From Nocardia neocaledoniensis (GTDB lineage: Bacteria; Actinomycetota; Actinomycetes; Mycobacteriales; Mycobacteriaceae), in assembly GCF_003182135.1 (NCBI RefSeq), contig NZ_QGTL01000011.1, positions 176,730 to 240,729 on the forward strand: a DNA stretch of 64,000 nt, written 5' to 3'. This document shows, in pieces, positions 1 through 8,328 of the stretch (the first letter of the stretch is position 1; each line of letters starts with the position of its first letter). The notes under the pieces were generated by a model that did not search any database, was not told the DNA's origin, and was given only the letters and a program-made list of their open reading frames with translations. Made by a program: the position numbers and the translations under genes.

Positions 1-399
1 CTCGACGTGCCGTTGCGCGTCCTGGACGGCCTCATCGAGACCGATTTCGGCGACTGGGAGGGTCTCACCTTCGCCGAGGCCGCCCAGCGTGATCCGCAGC
101 TGCACACCGACTGGCTCGGCGACCCGTCGATTCCCGCGCCGGGCGGGGAGAGCTTCGATCAGGTGCGCGAGCGGGTGGAGAGCGTGCGGCGGGATCTGGT
201 CGCGCTGTATCCGGGCCAGAACATCGTCGTGGTCAGCCACGTCACCCCCATCAAGACGTTGCTGCAGCTGGCGCTCGGTGTCGGCCCGTCGCTGCTGTAC
301 CGGCTGCACCTGGATCTGGCCTCGCTGTGCATCGCCGAGTTCTACCCCGACGGCGGCGCCTCGGTCCGCCTCGTCAACGACGTTTCGTATCTGAGCTAG
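1..399 (+). CDS. Bifunctional RNase H / acid phosphatase, C-terminal part (partial)
   Basis: This reading frame is open from the first base of the window, so the gene begins upstream. The 132 visible codons are the second half of a histidine-phosphatase (phosphoglycerate-mutase-like) domain. They contain the acidic segment ETDFGDWEG and the second catalytic histidine in VVVSHVTPIKTLL. The actinobacterial RNase H/acid phosphatase family (M. tuberculosis Rv2228c) ends in exactly this domain and lies near panB, glnA2 and glnE, as it does here. The N-terminal RNase HI domain and the first catalytic histidine (RHG) are outside the window, so the RNase H part is inferred from homology and gene order. 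A stand-alone histidine phosphatase is the alternative. Confidence 0.8.
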   Translation, partial: LDVPLRVLDGLIETDFGDWEGLTFAEAAQRDPQLHTDWLGDPSIPAPGGESFDQVRERVESVRRDLVALYPGQNIVVVSHVTPIKTLLQLALGVGPSLLYRLHLDLASLCIAEFYPDGGASVRLVNDVSYLS

Positions 400-520
400 G
401 CGGGCGTCACCGGGGCGCGGTACGGTCGCCCAGGTTCACGGTTCGGCGTAACGACGACGCCCCGGCGCCCGAAAGGTTCTCGGGCGCGCGGAATGCCGCG
501 GCCATCGAGAAAGGTACTTG

Positions 521-1225
521 ATGAGGTTTCTACGGATGGCGGCGTTCGCGGCGGCCATCGCGGGGGCGCTCACCGCGTCCGCTGGGGCGGGCAGCGTGTC
601 GGCCGAGCCGAGCGTGGTGCTCGGCGCGGCCTCGGGCATCGTCTTCGACAACAACTCCGGTTGCTCGCTGACCGCCATCGGCCACGACAGCGCGGGCAGG
701 CTGGTCGGCCTGACCGCGGGCCACTGCGCGCCGACCGGCGCCAGGGTGGGGGCCGAGCAGGCACTGCAGGCGGGGGTGATCGGCACCGTCGCCTTCTCCG
801 ACGACGGCGAGTACCTGGACTTCGCGGTGCTGCAGCTGGACGCGGCGAAGGTCGTTCCGGTCCGCACCGTCGGCCAGACCACGGTCGCCGGCATCGGCGA
901 GCCGCCCGCCGCGGGCGCCACGGTGTGCTCGGACGGGCGCACCAGCGGCCGCAGCTGCGGCGTGGTGTGGGGTGAGCTCGAAGGCACCTCGATCAACCAG
1001 TACTGCTCGCAGCCGGGCGATTCCGGTGGTCCGGTCGTCGTCGGGGATCGGCTGGTCGGCATGAATCAGGGCAGGCTCACCGGCCTCGGCCCCGTCGACT
1101 TCGACTTCCCGTGCACCAACGGCGCCAACCCGCTGCATTCGCCCGCCTACTTCCAGCCCATCGGGGTGATCCTCGAGGTGCTGAACCGCGCCGGCGGCGT
1201 CGGCGCCGGGTTCCAGCCCATCTGA
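521..1225 (+). CDS. Secreted S1-family (trypsin-like) serine protease
   Basis: This 234-residue protein has a signal peptide with probable cleavage after SVSA at residue 28. A complete S1 triad follows: His68 in LTAGHC, Asp100 in YLDFAVL and Ser168 in QPGDSGGP. Paired cysteines around His and Ser fit the usual disulfides. The protein should act outside the membrane as an endopeptidase; its substrate cannot be read from the sequence. An in-frame TTG lies one codon upstream (518), but the ATG at 521 with a GAGAAAGG ribosome-binding site 6 nt before it is the better start. The gene stands alone and ends at a strong bidirectional hairpin. Confidence 0.88.
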   Translation: MRFLRMAAFAAAIAGALTASAGAGSVSAEPSVVLGAASGIVFDNNSGCSLTAIGHDSAGRLVGLTAGHCAPTGARVGAEQALQAGVIGTVAFSDDGEYLDFAVLQLDAAKVVPVRTVGQTTVAGIGEPPAAGATVCSDGRTSGRSCGVVWGELEGTSINQYCSQPGDSGGPVVVGDRLVGMNQGRLTGLGPVDFDFPCTNGANPLHSPAYFQPIGVILEVLNRAGGVGAGFQPI

Positions 1226-1239
1226 TCCACCGCTCGACT

Positions 1240-1280
1240 GCACAGGGGCGCGACACCGGCTCGGTGTCGCGCCCCTGTGC
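1240..1280. terminator. Bidirectional intrinsic terminator hairpin
   Basis: A perfect 19-bp inverted repeat (arms 1240-1258 and 1262-1280) with a 3-nt loop lies between the convergent protease and Nudix genes. There is no long T tract, as is common in high-G+C actinobacteria. Confidence 0.85.
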
Positions 1281-1293
1281 GTGCGCTCGGTGC

Positions 1294-1845
1294 TCACGAC
1301 ATGCTGAGGCCGCGTTCGTGCATGAGGAGCAGGCCGTAGCCGGCGACGGCGTGGGCGTCGATGATCTCGCCGCGCAGGATCATCGCCTCGAACCGGGCGC
1401 GGGAGAACCAGGCGGTGCGCATGTCCTGTTCCTCGGGCTCGCGATCCGGCTCGCCCGGGGTGAGGTCGGTGGCCAGGAAGCAGTGCCCGCGCTGGCTGGT
1501 GGCGGCGGGCGCGGTCGCGAGGACGCCCAGCGGGGTCATCCGTCCGGCCCGCAGCCCCGTCTCCTCGCGCAACTCGTTGTGCGCCAGTTCCACCGGCGAG
1601 GGCGACGTGCCCTGCGGTGGGGTGCCCGCCGGGAACTCCCAGTAGCGCTCGCCCAGCGGATACCGGAACTGCTCGACGAGGTGGAATCCCTCCCCGTCGA
1701 ACGGGATCACCATCGCCCAGTCGACCTTGTCGACCACGGCGTAGATGCCGACGGAACCGTCGGTGCGGCGAATCGTGTCCTCCCGCAGCCGCATCCACGG
1801 ATTGGTGTAGATCGTGCGCGAGCTGAGCTGTTCCATGGCTTCCAT
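1294..1845 (-). CDS. Nudix hydrolase (ADP-ribose pyrophosphatase-like)
   Basis: The Nudix box is clear: LAHNELREETGLRAG contains the REEtG core, preceded by the WEFPAGTPP segment typical of ADP-sugar pyrophosphatases. The protein would hydrolyse a nucleoside diphosphate linked to another moiety. The substrate is not determinable, and the spacing upstream of the REEtG core is not the textbook G-x5-E. The frame stays open to a codon at 1893 (199 residues). The ATG at 1845 (183 residues) is preferred because a GGAGGTGA ribosome-binding site lies 13 nt upstream of it and the extra N-terminal residues look non-conserved. It is convergent with the protease gene and downstream of an alpha/beta hydrolase on the same strand. 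Confidence 0.82.
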   Translation of the reverse strand: MEAMEQLSSRTIYTNPWMRLREDTIRRTDGSVGIYAVVDKVDWAMVIPFDGEGFHLVEQFRYPLGERYWEFPAGTPPQGTSPSPVELAHNELREETGLRAGRMTPLGVLATAPAATSQRGHCFLATDLTPGEPDREPEEQDMRTAWFSRARFEAMILRGEIIDAHAVAGYGLLLMHERGLSMS

Positions 1846-1900
1846 GGTGCCCCAATCACCTCCGGCGACAGGCCGGAACGAGCGGTGGGGCATCGGCTCG

Positions 1901-2788
1901 TCACGGGCGCAGCACGGAGACCAGGAAGTCGGTCTGGTCGCGCACGACCTGCTCGAACACGTCGTCGAAGTACACGTCGAAGTGGCCGACCGGGTACTGC
2001 TTGACCACGGCGTGCTTGGTGCGCTCGGCGGCCTTGCGGGTCGGCGCGGCGGGCGCCACCGAATCGTGCTCGGCGATCGCGTAGAACACCGGCACCTTCA
2101 GCGCCTTCGCCCGGCGGCCCGGCGAATCGAACAGCGTCGAGAACGCCACCCGCGCACCGACCTTCGGCCGATAGGTGTCGCTCTCCTCGGCGAGCCTGCC
2201 GAAACCCTCCGGCACGTCGGGCGCGCTCATCAGCGCCGCGGCCCGCTTGCGCCCGGCCAGCCGGATCCGCACCGGCTTGCGCCGCAGCGGGCCGAACAGC
2301 AGGTCGGTCGCGGCGATCGTGCTGACCTTGGTCAGGCTGATCGGCCCCTTCGCCATCGCCGAGGCCCAGCCGCTGGTGAACGGCACCTGCGCGACGACCG
2401 CGGCGAGATAGTCGTCGTCGGGCGCCACCGACAACACGTGCCCCCCGCCGAAGGACGTGCCCCACAACGCGATCCGCGTGGCGTCGAACCCGCGGATGCT
2501 GCGCGCGTACGCGATCGCCGCCTTCCAGTCCGCGCGCTGGCGAGCGATGTTGAGCACCTGCCGCGGTGCCCCCTCGCTGGCCCCGAAATGCCGGTAGTCG
2601 AACGCCAGCACCCCCATTCCCGCCGCGACGAACCGCCGCGCATACCGATCCAACCCCATCTCGCGGGTGGCCCCCAGCCCGTGCCCCATGATCACCAACG
2701 GTCGCGGCCGGGGAGCACCGTCGGGCAGATACAGCCACGCAGCGCACTGCTGCTCACCCGAGGGGAAACTGACGTCGACACGTTCCAT
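1901..2788 (-). CDS. Alpha/beta hydrolase (S9/dienelactone-hydrolase-like)
   Basis: This 295-residue protein has the alpha/beta-hydrolase fold. The oxyanion HG region is MGHGLGAT, the nucleophile elbow is WGTSFGGG, and a late aspartate and histidine are present in AIAEHDSVAP and YPVGHFDVYF. Substrates of such hydrolases are usually esters or amides and cannot be assigned here. The frame is open further to 2929, but that extension would run into the RNase P RNA gene. The ATG at 2788, which begins MERVDVSFPSG, is therefore chosen. It is divergent from rnpB and their 5' regions almost touch. Confidence 0.85.
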   Translation of the reverse strand: MERVDVSFPSGEQQCAAWLYLPDGAPRPRPLVIMGHGLGATREMGLDRYARRFVAAGMGVLAFDYRHFGASEGAPRQVLNIARQRADWKAAIAYARSIRGFDATRIALWGTSFGGGHVLSVAPDDDYLAAVVAQVPFTSGWASAMAKGPISLTKVSTIAATDLLFGPLRRKPVRIRLAGRKRAAALMSAPDVPEGFGRLAEESDTYRPKVGARVAFSTLFDSPGRRAKALKVPVFYAIAEHDSVAPAAPTRKAAERTKHAVVKQYPVGHFDVYFDDVFEQVVRDQTDFLVSVLRP

Positions 2789-2807
2789 GAGTGACAAAGG
2801 TACCGAG

Positions 2808-2813
2808 TATCCT
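2808..2813 (+). promoter_or_regulatory. Probable -10 element of rnpB
   Basis: TATCCT ends 7 nt before the first base of the RNase P helix P1 at 2820, the usual distance from a -10 box to a transcription start. No convincing -35 hexamer is visible. Confidence 0.45.
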
Positions 2814-2819
2814 GTACGA

Positions 2820-3232
<413 letters not shown>

Positions 3233-3240
3233 CACGAGCG

Positions 3241-3279
3241 ACGAAAGCGGCGGTCCCCCAGGGGAACCGCCGCTTTCGT
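3241..3279 (+). terminator. rnpB terminator hairpin
   Basis: Inverted repeat with arms 3241-3258 (ACGAAAGCGGCGGTCCCC) and 3261-3279 around a 2-nt apex, with one bulged base. It starts about 9 nt after the P1 helix of the RNase P RNA and lies before the convergent small lipoprotein gene, so it may work in both directions. Confidence 0.8.
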
Positions 3280-3292
3280 CGTGCCGCGGGGC

Positions 3293-3688
3293 TCAGCACA
3301 TGAGCTTGACCGTCTCGTAGATCGTCTTCGCCTCGTCGTTGGTGGCGGTGGTCGCGCCGTTCTTGGAGTACGTGACGACCGCGGCCACGGTGTCGGCCTC
3401 GGACTTGCCGGCCTTGATGTCGCTGCAGGTCAGGTTCAAGACGTTGGCGACCGCCGCGTCGTCACGGCCCTCGGCCAGCTTCGGGAAGGCGTTGCGGTAA
3501 CTCACCACGAACATGCCCGCCTTGGTGGCGTCCACCTTGGTGGCGGGCGCTGCGGTGGTCGAGGTGGCGGGGGAAGCCGAGGAATCGTCGCCGCAGCCGG
3601 CCAGAAGCAGGGCGAGGACGGTGGCGCTGGCCGCGATGGCGGCGGTTGTTCTACTCACGGAGCGGGATGCTAGCGCCCCAGAAAACAA
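3293..3688 (-). CDS. Small lipoprotein, DUF732-like
   Basis: The product is 131 residues, or 121 if the in-frame GTG at 3658 is used. It has an N-terminal hydrophobic stretch ending in the lipobox LLAGC, so it should be lipid-anchored on the outer face of the membrane. A Ser/Thr/Ala-rich linker follows, then a compact domain with two cysteines (NLTCSDI and the C-terminal Cys). Size, the two cysteines and the secreted location resemble the DUF732 proteins of mycolate actinobacteria, but this is a resemblance by eye. The function is unknown. It is convergent with rnpB. Confidence 0.7.
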   Translation of the reverse strand: MFSGALASRSVSRTTAAIAASATVLALLLAGCGDDSSASPATSTTAAPATKVDATKAGMFVVSYRNAFPKLAEGRDDAAVANVLNLTCSDIKAGKSEADTVAAVVTYSKNGATTATNDEAKTIYETVKLMC

Positions 3689-3743
3689 GTCGCCCCCCGT
3701 GCGGTGAACGGGAGGCGACAGGTACTCGATCGAACCGGGTGCG

Positions 3744-3836
3744 TTACTGGGGGTTGATCATGAGCATCTGGGCCCAGTACGAGGCCGCGTCAGGGCCGAG
3801 AATCGGCAAGAGGTAATCGAAAATCAGCGACGACAT
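3744..3836 (-). CDS. Possible 30-residue small protein
   Basis: A short frame encodes a 30-residue, mostly hydrophobic peptide starting MSSLIFDYLLPILGP and ending in LMINPQ. It has an ATG preceded at 10 nt by GGGAG, a better ribosome-binding site than many longer genes here. The peptide has no cysteines and no obvious signal cleavage site. It lies alone in a 374-nt gap between the DUF732-like lipoprotein and a secreted protein gene. No family is recognised. Coding status rests only on start context and composition. Confidence 0.4.
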   Translation of the reverse strand: MSSLIFDYLLPILGPDAASYWAQMLMINPQ

Positions 3837-4062
3837 GCGTTCGGAACTCCCATTTATCGACGTCGGTGCCGCACCGCCCGGCGTATGCCGGGAGTGCCGC
3901 CGCCACAGTAACAATTGCGGCCCGAGCCGTGTCGAGTCGGTGAATATGCGCGGGAAGTCGCCGGGAACGTGAGCGAGGTCATAGAGTGTTCGCCGTCGGC
4001 AGGGCTCGAGGCCACGGTTGCGGGCCCACACACATTCGATCCCGGAAGCAGGTCTTATTTAC

Positions 4063-4395
4063 ATGCGGGTAGTTCGTTCCATTGTCGCCGGTGCGCTGAT
4101 CGCCGGAGCCGCCGCCGTGCTCTCCTCGCTGGGTGCCGGATCGGCGAACGCGGTCGCGGTGACCCCGCTCGCGGGTGGGGTCCAGGTCGACCTCAGCCCG
4201 GCCGATACCGCCTGGGTGCACCAGACCCGGTTCGGTCTGACCGTCGCCGGCTTGCCGCACCCGTCGGCTGCCTCGTTCGGTCAGGCGCTCGACGCGGCCG
4301 CGACCGTGTCCTCGTCGGTGCCCAACGGTCGGGTCACCTTCACCGTGTACGGCCCGTTCGATCAGCTCAACGGCACCATGCTGGCGCTGCAGTAG
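4063..4395 (+). CDS. Small secreted protein of unknown function
   Basis: This 110-residue protein has a clear signal peptide: MRVVRS, a hydrophobic alanine-rich core and probable cleavage after ANA near residue 30. The mature part is about 80 residues, lacks cysteines, and ends in an aromatic/hydrophobic beta-like stretch (RVTFTVYGPFDQL). The frame is open upstream to 4018. The ATG at 4063 is chosen because it starts the signal peptide directly and has GGAAGCAGG about 11 nt before it. No family is recognised. The next gene starts 20 nt downstream but probably has its own promoter. Confidence 0.75.
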   Translation: MRVVRSIVAGALIAGAAAVLSSLGAGSANAVAVTPLAGGVQVDLSPADTAWVHQTRFGLTVAGLPHPSAASFGQALDAAATVSSSVPNGRVTFTVYGPFDQLNGTMLALQ

Positions 4396-4403
4396 GCACT
4401 CGC

Positions 4404-4409
4404 TACCCT
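4404..4409 (+). promoter_or_regulatory. Leaderless -10 box of the RNB ribonuclease gene
   Basis: TACCCT ends 6 nt before the ATG at 4416, placing the expected transcription start on or next to the start codon. Confidence 0.5.
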
Positions 4410-4415
4410 GCCAGG

Positions 4416-5846
4416 ATGGAACTCCATCAGCGGATCGTCTCGGCGCCGGTCGACTTCGGCGCCATCCGTTCCGAATTCGGGCTGGCCTCGGACTATCCGG
4501 CCGAGGCCGTCTCGAATGCCCGCGACGCGGTCGACGCGTTCGCGGGCACCCGGGTCGACCGGACCGAGATCGAGTTCGTCACCATCGACCCGCCCAGCGC
4601 CATGGATCTGGACCAGGCGCTGCATCTCGAACGCACGTCGACCGGATTCACCCTGCACTACGCGATCGCCGATCTCGGCGCCGTGATCGTGCCCGGCAGC
4701 GCGCTCGCCCGCGAATCCGAGTCGCGCGGCCAGACCTTCTATCTGCCCGACGGCACCGTCCCACTGCACCCGACGGTGCTGTCCGAGGGCACCGCCAGCC
4801 TGCTGCCCGGCGTCGACCGGCCCGCCGCGCTGTGGACCATCGAGCTCGACGACACCGCGACCCCGCTGGCCTTCTCGGTGACGCGCGCGCTCGTGCGCTC
4901 CCGCGAACGCTTCGACTACGCCCAGGTGCAGGCCGCCGCCGACGCGGGCGCCCTGCACCCCTCGCTCGCCGCCCTGCCCGAGTTCGGCCGGCTGCGGATC
5001 GAGGCGGGTCTCGACCGTGGCGCGATCTCGCTGCGCCTGCCGTCCCAGGACGTGGTGCGCGACGGCGACAAGTGGCGCCTCGAACTCGAACCACGCACCG
5101 CCGCCGACGACTGGAACGAGCAGGTCTCGCTGCTCACCGGCATGTGCGCGGCACGGATCATGCTCGAGCACAAGGGAACTCCGCTCGGCCTGCTGCGCAC
5201 CATGCCCTCGCCGCCGGAGTCCGCGATCGCCTCGATGCGGCGCACGGCCGCGGCGCTCGACGTCGACTGGCCCGCGGACATGCCGGTCGGGCGGATGCTG
5301 GCCGGGCTGGATCCCAACACCCCCGCCGCCCTCGTGCTGATGTCGGAGGCGACGAGCCTGCTGCGCGGCGCGAGCTACACGCTGCTCGGTGAGCTCACCG
5401 ACCCGGCCGAGGACCAGCTGACCCACAGCGCCATCGGCGCCCCGTACGCGCATGTCACCGCGCCGCTGCGGCGCCTCGCCGACCGCTTCACCACCGAGAT
5501 CTGCCTGGCCTACTGCGCGGGCACGGAGGTCCCCGGGTGGGTCACCGACGGCCTCGCCGCGGCCGCGGACACCTTGCGCCGCACGGACTCGGTGGCCGGC
5601 AAGGTCGACCGCGCCTGCGTCGACCTCACCGAGGCCACCGTCTTGACCCCGCGCGTCGGGACCGAGTTCAACGCCCTGGTTCTGCGGGAGGCCAACGGCT
5701 CGCGCGAGGCGGAGATCTTCGTCGTCGACCCGCCGATCCTGGCCAGGTGCACCGGCAAACCCCCCGAGGGCGAACACGTCTCCGTCCGCCTCGTCACAGC
5801 CGACAGCGCTTCCCGCACCATCGAATTCGCCTACCCGACGGACTGA
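4416..5846 (+). CDS. RNB-domain (RNase II/R-like) ribonuclease
   Basis: This 476-residue protein is built around an RNB catalytic domain, predicted to degrade RNA 3' to 5'. The metal-binding signature reads TIDPPSAMDLDQAL, near residues 58-71. The first three aspartates of the classical D-x5-D-x-D-D cluster are kept and the fourth is Gln. The later RNB segment with GAPYAHVTAPLRRLADR is also present. There are no obvious N-terminal cold-shock domains and no full S1 domain, so it is shorter than RNase R. The long upstream open frame is rejected because MELHQRI at 4416 directly follows a leaderless -10 box. Confidence 0.85.
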   Translation: MELHQRIVSAPVDFGAIRSEFGLASDYPAEAVSNARDAVDAFAGTRVDRTEIEFVTIDPPSAMDLDQALHLERTSTGFTLHYAIADLGAVIVPGSALARESESRGQTFYLPDGTVPLHPTVLSEGTASLLPGVDRPAALWTIELDDTATPLAFSVTRALVRSRERFDYAQVQAAADAGALHPSLAALPEFGRLRIEAGLDRGAISLRLPSQDVVRDGDKWRLELEPRTAADDWNEQVSLLTGMCAARIMLEHKGTPLGLLRTMPSPPESAIASMRRTAAALDVDWPADMPVGRMLAGLDPNTPAALVLMSEATSLLRGASYTLLGELTDPAEDQLTHSAIGAPYAHVTAPLRRLADRFTTEICLAYCAGTEVPGWVTDGLAAAADTLRRTDSVAGKVDRACVDLTEATVLTPRVGTEFNALVLREANGSREAEIFVVDPPILARCTGKPPEGEHVSVRLVTADSASRTIEFAYPTD

Positions 5847-6001
5847 CCGCCCACTCGGCGCCGGACACCTTTCGGCCACGTCGCGCGCACCACGGCGAGG
5901 GGCGATGACCTGCTGACCGTTTCGCCGGACGCGAGCGGCTCCGGAGATGCGCCACCGCACGTCGAGGCGCGGCGGACCCGGTGCGCTCGGCCGGACTCCG
6001 A

Positions 6002-6853
6002 TCAATCGCCGGTGGAGACCAGGGCGGCGGCCCCGGGATAGCGGGCCAGGGCTCGGCCCGCCGCGGCCTCCTCGGTGTCGGCCAGGAGTTCGTACAGGGT
6101 GGCGGTGGACCCGTGGGCGCCGGCGGCGACCGCCATGATGTGCTCGCGGGATTCGACGGCGTCGCGGTGGTCACCGAGGATCGACTGCAGGCGCTTGGCA
6201 CGGGTGCCGAGCTCGGTGGCGTCGTCGCCGAGGACCTCGCCCGCCGCCTCGCAGGAATACCGTAACCGCTTGGCGCCCTTGCGGATGTCGTGCAGCAGCT
6301 CGACCCGGTCCGCCGGTGCGGCGGTGGGTTCGGCGAAGATCATCTTGCGCAGCCGCTTGCGGTCGCGGCGCAGCACGTGCTCGAACACCGGGCGGGCCTT
6401 CTCGCGCGCGAGGTCGGGATCGAGCGGGGCGGCGGTCCGCCAGGTCGCGAGCGTCTCGGCGAGGTGGCGGTAGCGCATGCTGTCGAGCTCGGTGAGCACG
6501 GCCTCGTGCGCCCGGGAGTAGGCGTTGCGGGACGCGCCGACGAGCGCCGCGGTCACTTCCTCTGGCACTTCCTCGTGCGCGGCGAGCAGGTCGGCGAACC
6601 GATCGGCGCGCACCTCCGCGTCGCGCGCCACTCCGAGCAGGTCGGCCAGCCACTTCAGCTCGGTGACGGTCGCCGCCGCCTGATCGGCGTCGAAGGCGTC
6701 GCGATAGGACCGCAGCACACTGCGCAGACGGCGCGTGGCCACCCGCATCTGGTGCACCGAGTCGTCGGCGTCGGCGCGTACGTCGGGTTCGGCGGCCAGC
6801 AGCCGATCGATGTCCTCGCGCAGTGCCGCGAGGACGGCTTTTCCGGCCTTCAT
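6002..6853 (-). CDS. CHAD domain-containing protein
   Basis: This 283-residue, almost wholly helical protein shows the repeated conserved histidine/basic signatures of CHAD domains: VHQMRVATRRLRSVLR near residue 34 and LHDIRKGAKRLRYSCEAA near residue 186. CHAD domains bind polyphosphate. In M. tuberculosis the syntenic gene next to panB (Rv2226) is a CYTH-CHAD fusion. Here the CYTH half is absent and the protein begins just before the CHAD domain. Its start lies 4 nt after the stop of the aminopeptidase gene, so it is the last gene of a lipoprotein - aminopeptidase - CHAD operon. Confidence 0.88.
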   Translation of the reverse strand: MKAGKAVLAALREDIDRLLAAEPDVRADADDSVHQMRVATRRLRSVLRSYRDAFDADQAAATVTELKWLADLLGVARDAEVRADRFADLLAAHEEVPEEVTAALVGASRNAYSRAHEAVLTELDSMRYRHLAETLATWRTAAPLDPDLAREKARPVFEHVLRRDRKRLRKMIFAEPTAAPADRVELLHDIRKGAKRLRYSCEAAGEVLGDDATELGTRAKRLQSILGDHRDAVESREHIMAVAAGAHGSTATLYELLADTEEAAAGRALARYPGAAALVSTGD

Positions 6854-6857
6854 GACC

Positions 6858-7820
6858 TCAGCCCCGCTTTCCGAACAGATCCGTCGCCTCGACCAGGTGG
6901 TGGGTGATGCCCGGTTCGTGGGCGGTGTGGCCCGCGTCCTCCACGATGTGCAGCGTCGAGCCGGGCCACGCGGTGTGCAGGTCCCACGCGCTCACCGCCG
7001 GGCAGACGATGTCGTGGCGACCCTGCACGATGACGCCGGGCAGGTGCGCGATCCGATCCATGTCACGCAGCAACTGTCCCTCGTCGAGAAATCCGCCGTG
7101 CCGGAAATAGTGGTTTTCGATCCGCGCGAAGGCCAGCGCGAAGCGCGCCTCACCGGTCTCGGCGATCCGGTCCGGCGCGGGCAGCAGGGAACTGGTCGCG
7201 CCCTCCCACGTCGACCAGGCCACGGCCGCGTCCAGTGCCACCCGCTCGTCGGGGGAGTGCAGCAACCGGTGATACACCTCGACCAGATCGCTGTCGCGCT
7301 CCTCGGCGGGCACCGGCGCCAGGAACTTCGCCCACTCGGCCGGGTACACGTTGCCCGCCGCGCCGTTGTAGTACCAGTCGATCTCCTTGCGGCGCAACAG
7401 GAAGATCCCGCGCAGCACCAGTTCGGTGACCCGCTCGGGGTGGGCCTGGGCATAGGCCAGGCCGAGGGTGGAACCCCACGAGCCGCCGAACACCTGCCAC
7501 CGCTCGATCCCGAGATGTTCGCGCAGCAGTTCCATGTCGGCGATCAGGTGCGGTGTCGTGTTGAACTCGAGGCTCGCGCCGTCGGCGATGTGCGGCACCG
7601 ACTTTCCGCAGCCGCGCTGATCGAACAGCACGATCCGGTACACGTCGGGGTCGAAGAATCGCCGTTGCAGCGGGCCGGTGCCGCCGCCGGGTCCGCCGTG
7701 CACGAAGACCACCGGCTTGCCCTCGGGGTTTCCGCTGCTCTCCCAGTACACCGACTGGCCGTCGCCGACGTCGAGCAGCCCGTGCGCGTACGGCTCGATC
7801 TCGGGGTAGAGCTCGCGCAT
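6858..7820 (-). CDS. pip: Prolyl aminopeptidase (proline iminopeptidase)
   Basis: This 320-residue cytoplasmic alpha/beta hydrolase of family S33 removes N-terminal proline from peptides. It has the diagnostic HGGPGGGTGP oxyanion segment, DQRGCGKS, the nucleophile elbow GGSWGSTLGL (Ser114), aspartate in VQGRHDIVCP and histidine in EDAGHTAHEP. Its length is typical of bacterial proline iminopeptidases. Its ATG overlaps by one base the TGA of the upstream lipoprotein gene, implying translational coupling. The CHAD gene follows after 4 nt. Confidence 0.93.
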   Translation of the reverse strand: MRELYPEIEPYAHGLLDVGDGQSVYWESSGNPEGKPVVFVHGGPGGGTGPLQRRFFDPDVYRIVLFDQRGCGKSVPHIADGASLEFNTTPHLIADMELLREHLGIERWQVFGGSWGSTLGLAYAQAHPERVTELVLRGIFLLRRKEIDWYYNGAAGNVYPAEWAKFLAPVPAEERDSDLVEVYHRLLHSPDERVALDAAVAWSTWEGATSSLLPAPDRIAETGEARFALAFARIENHYFRHGGFLDEGQLLRDMDRIAHLPGVIVQGRHDIVCPAVSAWDLHTAWPGSTLHIVEDAGHTAHEPGITHHLVEATDLFGKRG

Positions 7821-8251
7821 CACAGCACCAGTCCCGAAGCGAGATCGGGCAATTCGAGCGCGGTGAGCGCCTCGGTGCGCACGTCGGCGCACGACTTCGT
7901 GGTGACCCGGTCGATCACCGTCTTGTCGGCGAGCACCTGCTGACCGAGCCCGGCGTTGCGCACCGTCCAGTCGAGCACCATCGCGTTGAGCGAGAGCCGG
8001 CCCAGCGTCGGCCCCTGCACCCGGAAGTTGGACAGCTCCGGCCGCAGCATGTCGCACAGCTGGGCCGCTGTGGCGTCGCTGATCGCCGCGTCACCGGTCG
8101 CGGCGCCGGGCGTGCTGCTCGGCGCCGCGGTGGTGCTGCTCGCCTCATCCGAGGGCGTGACTTCCACACTGCCGCAGGCGGTCAGGCTCGCGACGGCGAG
8201 CGCGCCCGCCAGCGCCAGCCCGGTGCGGATCTTCCAACGGCGATGCGGCAT
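7820..8251 (-). CDS. Lipoprotein of unknown function
   Basis: This 143-residue protein has a short basic N-terminus, a hydrophobic core and the lipobox LTAC with the lipidated cysteine near residue 26, then a Ser/Thr/Pro/Ala-rich spacer. The roughly 90-residue folded part carries two further cysteines (AAQLCDML and TKSCADVR) that probably form a disulfide. The start has AGAGG a few bases upstream. It is the first gene of the operon with pip and the CHAD gene. No family is recognised. Confidence 0.78.
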   Translation of the reverse strand: MPHRRWKIRTGLALAGALAVASLTACGSVEVTPSDEASSTTAAPSSTPGAATGDAAISDATAAQLCDMLRPELSNFRVQGPTLGRLSLNAMVLDWTVRNAGLGQQVLADKTVIDRVTTKSCADVRTEALTALELPDLASGLVL

Positions 8252-8328
8252 CGAAACCTCTACTCGTGTCGACGGATGTCGTCATCGAGTCTGCCACCTG
8301 CCGGCGCGGTGAGGCGCCGGCGCTCGCC

